Shown here one piece after another: positions 58,386 to 64,000 of a DNA stretch of 64,000 nt. Origin of the DNA: Wolfiporia cocos (Eukaryota; Basidiomycota; Agaricomycetes; Polyporales; Phaeolaceae); contig JACCLO010000009.1 of the NCBI GenBank assembly GCA_029448655.1, positions 496,001 through 560,000 on the forward strand. Reading direction: 5' to 3'. Within the stretch, counting starts at the first letter, position 1. Each line of letters begins with the position of its first letter. The position numbers and the translations under genes were made by a program. The notes under the pieces are model-generated. The model was given only the letters and a program-made list of their open reading frames with translations, was not told the origin of the DNA and ran no database searches.

Positions 58386-61300
58386 CTAAGCATTCGTCGG
58401 CCTCGACGAATTTTCCAAGTTCCCCTCTTCAGAGTGCCTCGGCGTCCTGCTCGTTGTAGATGTCGCCGTTCCCGCTGAGGGACGGGGTCGTAGGAGTTCG
58501 CCATACGAAGTGTTGGCGGCATTCATTCTGTCGATGACCTGGTTGATTGAGCCCACAAGCTCTGCAAATATAGTCGGGGCAGTCGAGGATCCAGTGGCTA
58601 GCGGATCCGCACTGCCGACAGGGTTGTTCAGGCGAGGGCCTCGCTGGTACCCGTAGGGAAGGGATATCTCTGAGATATTCGTTGTGTCGATACCTCCAGT
58701 GGTGAGCGGCGCGGTGAAGGTTCCGTTGCGCCCATGTGGGTAAGGAGGCGGTGTCTCGTTCGTGCTCCCTCGCACCTCGCTCAAACTCCTCGCGGGTAAT
58801 GCTCTGCACCGATGGAGATCGTCGAATAAGCGGTGTGCTATTCGCTCTTCGCTGTCATTCTGGGGTAGCCCTAGGGCTCGTCGGGCGTGCAGGTGGTTCA
58901 CGTCTCCCGTTGCCTCCCATACCAGGAATACGTGGCGTCGGGTCTCTAACTCCTGTTCGGCGGGCCCTCTGAGTCTCGGTAGGCAGTGGAAATAATACTC
59001 TATCGCCCTCCATAAAATCAAACGGCCTTGCAACTCGGCGTCGTTCGTCGGTGGTGAAAAAGCGGGCGGGTCGTGGTACGTATTCGGGTCGGTTGGGAGT
59101 AGCGTGCTCGCGATCCTCGAAGTCGTTGAGCGCGTGTTGTAGTCGGGCCGTCGTGGTGGCGGCCAGTCGGTCGATAAGTCTGTTGGTGAGTAACTCGAGT
59201 CCCTCTCTCTGCGCTCTGATCTGCCCCTCCATTCGGACGAGGTCCTCGGTGATATTCTGGTACGAGCTGTAGACGTGGGTGAGATCCTGCGCGATGTCGA
59301 AGAGGGCCGTCCAGCCATCGGCTCGGCCAGCAAAAGGTCCCTCGGCCCTGTACCAGAGCAGGGCATGTCTGATCTGTAGGTGTTGGGGGGAGTGCCTCCT
59401 CTGCGGCGTACCTCTCGGTCGTCCCTCTCTGTGGCCCGCATCGCTGTGAGGGGTCGGAGCGCGGCGAGGGAGTTGGTGGCGAGTCGTCGACATACTATTA
59501 CTGTTCGGTTTTCGAGTGTTGGGGCTGTCCTGACTCTCGTCCTGTGGTAGTCTTTTATCAGCTCCTTGGAATGCTCCAAGTTCGCCTCGTCTTCCCATGA
59601 GTTGTCGGCCGTGGCATAGCCCTTCCACTTGACGAAGTATTGGTGCTTCTTTCTTTGCCATCTGTCAGCCAAGATGGCTTCGACTTCGTATTCTTCTTGT
59701 CCTTTGATGATATCAGGTGGCGGCCGTAGGTAATTGGGTCCGTGTACCCTTGTTTCGTTGAATGGTTTTAGTAAGGCAGCGTGGAAGACCGGATGAATTT
59801 TCCAATTCGCCGGTAACTGCAGCCGGTATGTCGTGGGTCCCATCTTTTCTGTGATGGTGAAGGGTCCTTCTCTTTTTGGTGCCAGTTTGTTCGATTCATA
59901 GGGGATCGTTAGGTTCTTGGCGTCGAGCCAGACTTTATCCCCTTTCTCAAGCTTCGGCAGTTCTCTGAGGAACCGCCCTGCCATTCTTTTCTGGGCTAAT
60001 TCATGTGCGATGAATGCCATTTTTCGCGCCTCTTTGATCTTCTTGATCCTGTCGACAGCTGCCGGGACGTTCCCTACTCTGTCATAGTCTGGGAATCCTC
60101 TTGGGACGTATCCCAAGATTATTTCAAGTGTCGCTGGTCGGTTTTCGGTCCGTCTGGTGTTGTGCGCAAATTCGACGTCAGGCAGTCGTTGCACCCACTG
60201 AAAAGGGTCGTTCATGCAATAGATGCGAAGGTATACTTCGATCTGTTGATTCATTCTTTCTGTCTGTCCGTCGGTCTGTGGATGGTATGCCGTGCTCATC
60301 GCTGATTCCGTTCCCTGCAGCTTGCATAATTCCTTGAAGAGCTTTGATGCAAACTGTGGTCCTCTGTCTGAAATGATCTTTCGGGGGATGCCATATAGCG
60401 AGTAGATTTTCCGGTGAAATATCTCTGCCGCCCCTTCGCTAGTGATCGTTTTGTCGCATGGGGTGAGAGAGATGGCCTTGGATAGGCCATGGTCGACAAT
60501 CACCATCATGAAATCATACTTTCCGACTCTTGGCAGGTCGGTGACAAAATCGACCGAGCACTGTGAGAATGGGAGGGCGTCTTCCCGTGTTGGTATTGGT
60601 TGCAAAGGGGGTTTTAGCGGATTCCTATCAGGTTTCATCTGTTGACAGATTGCACAGCCCCGGACGTATTCCGCTATCATTGTTCCCATGTCAGGCCACC
60701 AAAAGTGGGTCTTAACCTGTACTGTTGTACCCCAGATCCCAGGGTGTCCGGCTGGGATCGTGTCGTGGTATTTTGCGATGACGTCTCGTCGAAGGCCCTC
60801 ATCCCTTGGCACGTACATCCTGCCCCTGTAGAGCAATATTCCATCCGTTTGTTGCCATTCATCTGCGGTGGTTCTTGCGGGGAATTCGCCTGTGCCCCCT
60901 AGAGCGCGGATCGCCTGTTCCGCAGATTCATCTCGATCATTGGCGTTCTTGATTCGATCAATGATCGGGATCTGGATTGCGTGGACGACGAGTTCATCGG
61001 GGATCATGGTGATTCCCTCGTTGTCTTCATTGCTTTCGTCTAGGTGATACAACCTGGACAGTGTGTCGGCCATGACTAGTTTCCTTCCGGGGACGTGTTG
61101 TAACTTTAGGTCGAATTGCGAGAGGAATAGATGCCATCTCGCTTGTCGCCGATTTAGGCGCTGTGCGCTTCTCCAGTACGTCAGGTTCTGGTGATCACTT
61201 CGGATCAAGATCCGATGCGGTGCTCCTTCTAACAGGTGCCGCCATTCTTCTAAGGCTCGGACTATTCCGAGTAGTTCGCGATCGTAGATTTCATAGTTCC

Positions 61301-63440
61301 GTTCTGTAGATGTCAGGGACTGTGAGAGATATCCCACTGGTCGTTCGCGCCCTGTTTCATCTATCTGTTTCAGCACTGCTCCTGTGGCGAACTGAGATGC
61401 GTCTGTTTCGAGGATGAATGGTTTCTCCTTGTCTGGCGTTCCTAGTGCGGGTGCCGTCGTGAATGCTTTCTTCATAAATTCAAATGCTTTCTGTTCTTTC
61501 TCTGTCCATTGGAACCCTGTCCCCGTGACCGTTTTTGTGAGGTCTACCAGGGGTCGGGCATGCGTAGAGTAGTGATCGATAAATTTCCGATAGAAGTTTG
61601 CGAATCCTAAGAAGGATCTGACTTCTTTGAGATTTTGAGGAGTCGGCCACTCCTTAATCCCATTGAGTTTCGCTGGGTCCATCTGGATGTTTCCTGGGGT
61701 GATGACTAGTCCCAGAAATTCGACTCTGTCGACACCGAAGGCGCATTTTTCAGGTTTTACAAAGAGATGGTTATCCACCAATCTCTGAAGGATCCGCCAC
61801 TCTCGTTCCTTGTGTGTTTTCTCGTCTTCCGAGAAAATGAGGATGTCGTCCATATAAACGAGTACCCATCCTTCGAGGATTTCTTCTTTCAGGATTTCGT
61901 TCATCATTGCCTGAAAGGTCCCAGGTGCATTGCACAATCCGAAAAACATAACCGTGGGCTCGTACAACCCTCGGTTTGTTTTGAAGGTCGCTTTCCATTC
62001 GTCTCCCTTCTTGATCCGCACGTTGTTGTATCCTGCTCTAAGGTCCATTTTTGTGAAGATCTTTGCTCCTTTTAGCTTTTCCAGGAGCTCTGAGATTAGT
62101 GGCAAGGGATAGACGTTCTTTATCGTCCCTTCGTTCAGATATCGATAATCTTGACAGGGTCGTAGGCCGCTGTCCTTCTTTGGGACGAAAAAGAATGGTG
62201 ACGCCATCGGGGATTTTGAAGGGACTATGAATCCCTTGGCCAAGTTTTCCTTTAAGAATTCGTCCAGCGCCTGCTGCTCTTTAGGTGAGAGTGCATAGAC
62301 TTTGCAGTCTTTCGGCACGAAATCGGGTTTTAATTCGATCGCATGGTCCCATGGTCTCGACGGGGGGAACGCTGCTGCGGACTCCTTGCTGAACACCTTG
62401 GCGAAATCCAGTAGGTGTTTCGGGACCATCTCCTCAATTGTTCGTTCTGGTTCGGGGGTCTTCTGCGCGAATTCCTGAGATTTCGTCAACGCTTTCCTGA
62501 CAGCGTTGATGATTTGTATCTTTGTTCGGAACTTCTTTCGCGTCTCTCCTTTCTTTCCTATGATCCTAGGGTTATCTTTCGCAAAGCGTCGGATCGCCTC
62601 GTACTCTTCGGGAGTATAGAGCCGCTGTGCTGTTTCTTCTGGCTGGTCCGTGGATCCGAACCCTTTCTCCCCTCGTTCTGTTTCATCTAGATCTTCGACC
62701 TCTAAGATGTCGGGGGTGAGGTGTCGTTTGAAAATTATCTGGGCTATTCGCATGCCCGGGATAATTCTATGCGCCTTGTCTGAGTAGTTGAAGACGATGG
62801 CTCCGACGTCTCCTCGGTAGTCCGAATCTATGATTCCGGCTTGTACTACCAATCCGTGTCTGAGGGTGTTGCCTGATCGTCCGGCCAGCCTTCCATACGA
62901 TCCCTTCGGGATCTTCATTTTTACTCCAGTGGAGACGAGTTTCCATCCTCCGGCGGGAATCTCGGTTTCTTCTGCGGCGTAAAGATCATACCCCGCAGCT
63001 TCTTGGGTCCCCCTTGTTGGAATTTTTCCTTCTGGGGCAACTACCATCTCCACCGTATCCATTCGGATCGTGGCTTCCTGTTTTTTTTCTTCTGCCCCTA
63101 GTATTGATCGTACATCGACTGTTTGGTCCTTCCAGTCGATTGTGGGGTTTTCGTCTTTTAGCCATCCATACCCTAGAATCATATTTTCTGTTCCGATCGA
63201 TCCTACCAGGAATCGGACTTTTCGCGTTTTCTGGGTCTTCGGGTATCGTAGTAGTATGGTGGCTTCTCGGTCTATTCGCCCATCTTTGTTTTCTGTCCCG
63301 TCAACATTTTTGACGATGATCGGGTTCTTCAAGGGTTGCGTGGGCACCTTGTATTTTTCTACCACCCTGCTGTGGATCAGGTTCGACATTGCTCCTGAGT
63401 CGATTAGTGCATTGCACTTCACGGGTTTTGCCAGCGTCAT
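58386..63440 (-). CDS. Pol polyprotein of element C: PR, dUTPase, RT, RNase H, IN, chromodomain, extended tail
   Basis: 1684 codons from the first Met; entry is probably by -1 shift from gag, so the true start lies upstream. Residues: protease DSGA 14-17; dUTPase about 133-265 with motifs [35 protein letters not shown] and [11 protein letters not shown] with YMDD at 529-532; RNase H ETDAS near 678; integrase zinc finger H892...C929-C932 and catalytic D964, D1025, E1061; chromodomain about 1248-1300. The 380-residue tail is Ser/Thr/Pro/Arg-rich and overlaps the third ORF from residue 1316. Its segment ILWRAIEYYFHCLP matches ILWNTVMWYLATLP in the pol frame of element A, so the tail may itself be coding. 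No internal stop, hence potentially functional. Confidence 0.93.
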   Translation of the reverse strand: MTLAKPVKCNALIDSGAMSNLIHSRVVEKYKVPTQPLKNPIIVKNVDGTENKDGRIDREATILLRYPKTQKTRKVRFLVGSIGTENMILGYGWLKDENPTIDWKDQTVDVRSILGAEEKKQEATIRMDTVEMVVAPEGKIPTRGTQEAAGYDLYAAEETEIPAGGWKLVSTGVKMKIPKGSYGRLAGRSGNTLRHGLVVQAGIIDSDYRGDVGAIVFNYSDKAHRIIPGMRIAQIIFKRHLTPDILEVEDLDETERGEKGFGSTDQPEETAQRLYTPEEYEAIRRFAKDNPRIIGKKGETRKKFRTKIQIINAVRKALTKSQEFAQKTPEPERTIEEMVPKHLLDFAKVFSKESAAAFPPSRPWDHAIELKPDFVPKDCKVYALSPKEQQALDEFLKENLAKGFIVPSKSPMASPFFFVPKKDSGLRPCQDYRYLNEGTIKNVYPLPLISELLEKLKGAKIFTKMDLRAGYNNVRIKKGDEWKATFKTNRGLYEPTVMFFGLCNAPGTFQAMMNEILKEEILEGWVLVYMDDILIFSEDEKTHKEREWRILQRLVDNHLFVKPEKCAFGVDRVEFLGLVITPGNIQMDPAKLNGIKEWPTPQNLKEVRSFLGFANFYRKFIDHYSTHARPLVDLTKTVTGTGFQWTEKEQKAFEFMKKAFTTAPALGTPDKEKPFILETDASQFATGAVLKQIDETGRERPVGYLSQSLTSTERNYEIYDRELLGIVRALEEWRHLLEGAPHRILIRSDHQNLTYWRSAQRLNRRQARWHLFLSQFDLKLQHVPGRKLVMADTLSRLYHLDESNEDNEGITMIPDELVVHAIQIPIIDRIKNANDRDESAEQAIRALGGTGEFPARTTADEWQQTDGILLYRGRMYVPRDEGLRRDVIAKYHDTIPAGHPGIWGTTVQVKTHFWWPDMGTMIAEYVRGCAICQQMKPDRNPLKPPLQPIPTREDALPFSQCSVDFVTDLPRVGKYDFMMVIVDHGLSKAISLTPCDKTITSEGAAEIFHRKIYSLYGIPRKIISDRGPQFASKLFKELCKLQGTESAMSTAYHPQTDGQTERMNQQIEVYLRIYCMNDPFQWVQRLPDVEFAHNTRRTENRPATLEIILGYVPRGFPDYDRVGNVPAAVDRIKKIKEARKMAFIAHELAQKRMAGRFLRELPKLEKGDKVWLDAKNLTIPYESNKLAPKREGPFTITEKMGPTTYRLQLPANWKIHPVFHAALLKPFNETRVHGPNYLRPPPDIIKGQEEYEVEAILADRWQRKKHQYFVKWKGYATADNSWEDEANLEHSKELIKDYHRTRVRTAPTLENRTVIVCRRLATNSLAALRPLTAMRATERDDREVRRRGGTPPNTYRSDMPCSGTGPRDLLLAEPMAGRPSSTSRRISPTSTARTRISPRTSSEWRGRSERRERDSSYSPTDLSTDWPPPRRPDYNTRSTTSRIASTLLPTDPNTYHDPPAFSPPTNDAELQGRLILWRAIEYYFHCLPRLRGPAEQELETRRHVFLVWEATGDVNHLHARRALGLPQNDSEERIAHRLFDDLHRCRALPARSLSEVRGSTNETPPPYPHGRNGTFTAPLTTGGIDTTNISEISLPYGYQRGPRLNNPVGSADPLATGSSTAPTIFAELVGSINQVIDRMNAANTSYGELLRPRPSAGTATSTTSRTPRHSEEGNLENSSRPTNA
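58429..59493 (-). CDS. Third ORF of element C with paired zinc knuckles, overlapping the pol tail
   Basis: ATG at 59493 (MSTTRHQLPRR), out of frame with pol. Helical segment WTALFDIAQDLTHVYSSYQN, then RPFDFMEGDRVLFPLP, an in-frame TGA at 58855-58857, then ITREEFERGA, LPTWAQRNLHRAAHH and the knuckles CRQCGSASHWILDC and CRACGLNQPGHRQNEC. Stops at 58429-58431 after DAEAL. The same order, including the C-terminal EAL, occurs in element A. The TGA could be a CpG mutation (CGA) or a programmed readthrough; the stops in A and C are at nearby but different codons, which favours mutation. Probably an RNA- or DNA-binding accessory protein, by inference. Confidence 0.65.
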
Positions 63441-63529
63441 GATTACCGGGATGAAGAGGGATCGATTCTTCTCGAACGAGGTAATTACATGCGCTGCTTT
63501 CTCGGAGGGTAAGACCGTGGGCTTCCCTC

Positions 63530-64000
63530 CTAGGCAAAATCCTGTTCTTCTACGAGCCGTGCTAGGAGCTCGGGGTTCTTGGCTTTCAGAGTCCTAATGG
63601 CTGTGACCGCTCTGTTAGCGGTGATGTATTCAGTCTCTTCCTCAGAGACTTCTTCGATGCGAGCTTCTTGCTCGGCTTCTTCTTCTTCGGTTTTTCGAGT
63701 AGTCCGCCTAGGGCGGGCTGGCTTCCTTGGCCTCTTTGGGCAGTCTCGCGACATATGCCCTGGCTGATGACAGGTGAAACATTTTCCCTTCTTGATGTGA
63801 TCGTCCCTTTCCTGGGTGGTCATTCGATCTACATCCATCGCATTCGGATCTTTCGGTGCGGGTGCCTGTGGAGCACTAGTGCGTCCGTTATGCTGGTTCG
63901 AGGCTTGCCACGCCTTTTTCTTGACAAACGGTTTATCCCGTTTCAAGAATATCTTGTACGTATTTTCATAGTACGAGGCAGCGGACTGCCATTCATCAAT
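63530..64000 (-). CDS. Gag polyprotein of element C, C-terminal part
   Basis: The open frame enters from the window edge (IDEWQSAASYYENTY), contains the CCHC knuckle CFTCHQPGHMSRDC and an acidic tail (EEEEAEQEARIEEVSEEE), and stops at 63530-63532 after EEQDFA. It is almost identical to element B's gag. Pol follows in the -1 frame, as in A and B. The N-terminal part lies outside the window. Confidence 0.92.
   Translation of the reverse strand: MDEWQSAASYYENTYKIFLKRDKPFVKKKAWQASNQHNGRTSAPQAPAPKDPNAMDVDRMTTQERDDHIKKGKCFTCHQPGHMSRDCPKRPRKPARPRRTTRKTEEEEAEQEARIEEVSEEETEYITANRAVTAIRTLKAKNPELLARLVEEQDFA

Larger units (their letters stand above)
57666..64000 (-). mobile_element. Ty3/gypsy chromovirus element C, minus strand, runs off the window
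   Basis: The 3' LTR (57666-58374) is followed leftwards-to-right by a polypurine tract (AGGGAGGAG on the minus strand, about 58380-58388), third ORF, pol and the start of gag's 3' part. It is the best preserved of the three: pol is open for 1684 codons from the first Met. It inserted in inverted orientation into element B of the same family. Confidence 0.93.

Overview
This window looks like transposon-rich DNA from a filamentous basidiomycete, most likely an Agaricomycete. Supporting evidence: short 47-68 bp GT-AG introns, a DUF6535 membrane protein, a DUF6589 protein, a chromodomain Ty3/gypsy retrotransposon, and many hAT-like elements with 8-bp target site duplications (TSDs). I see no rRNA, no CRISPR array, no bacterial operon and almost no undisturbed host genes. 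Species was not determined.

Layout. 1-5573 is the right part of a hAT-like element carrying insertions nested up to five levels deep, plus a short LTR element. 5574-11299 is mostly gene-free and holds one solo LTR (8877-9869). 11300-25099 holds further hAT-like elements and short inverted-repeat elements (MITEs), a proline-rich ORF split by a 603-bp hAT-like insertion (14618-16611), and a DUF6535 gene on the minus strand (21821-23779). 25284-27711 is a composite of two direct 684-bp elements sharing one outer TSD. 30691-33839 is another hAT-like element with a solo LTR and a MITE inside.

The most interesting object is 35260-50933. A pair of about 162-bp inverted repeats encloses two inward-facing, tail-to-tail genes: an SF2 (RecQ-like) helicase on + and a DUF6589 protein on -. 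Each gene starts just inside a repeat. After subtracting a MITE, a solo LTR and an 8-kb Ty3 element, the unit is about 5.9 kb. I interpret it as a decayed two-gene DNA transposon; the mobility is inference. The two repeats differ at 14 sites, all transitions and 13 at CpG or CpG-derived dinucleotides. Several stop codons in its genes and in the Ty3 elements fit CGA to TGA, so C-to-T decay seems to have acted across the locus.

Three Ty3/gypsy chromoviruses of two related subfamilies follow. Element A (40270-48259) is complete with TSD GCTAG and sits inside an intron of the DUF6589 gene. Element B (50936-57665) is interrupted by element C (57666-64000+, minus strand, running off the window). 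All share gag, then pol in the -1 frame (protease, dUTPase, RT, RNase H, integrase, chromodomain), then a third ORF that overlaps the pol tail and ends in paired CCHC zinc knuckles. In A and B an 11-nt sequence inside the LTR is the exact complement of the sequence just after the LTR, which suggests Tf1-like self-priming.
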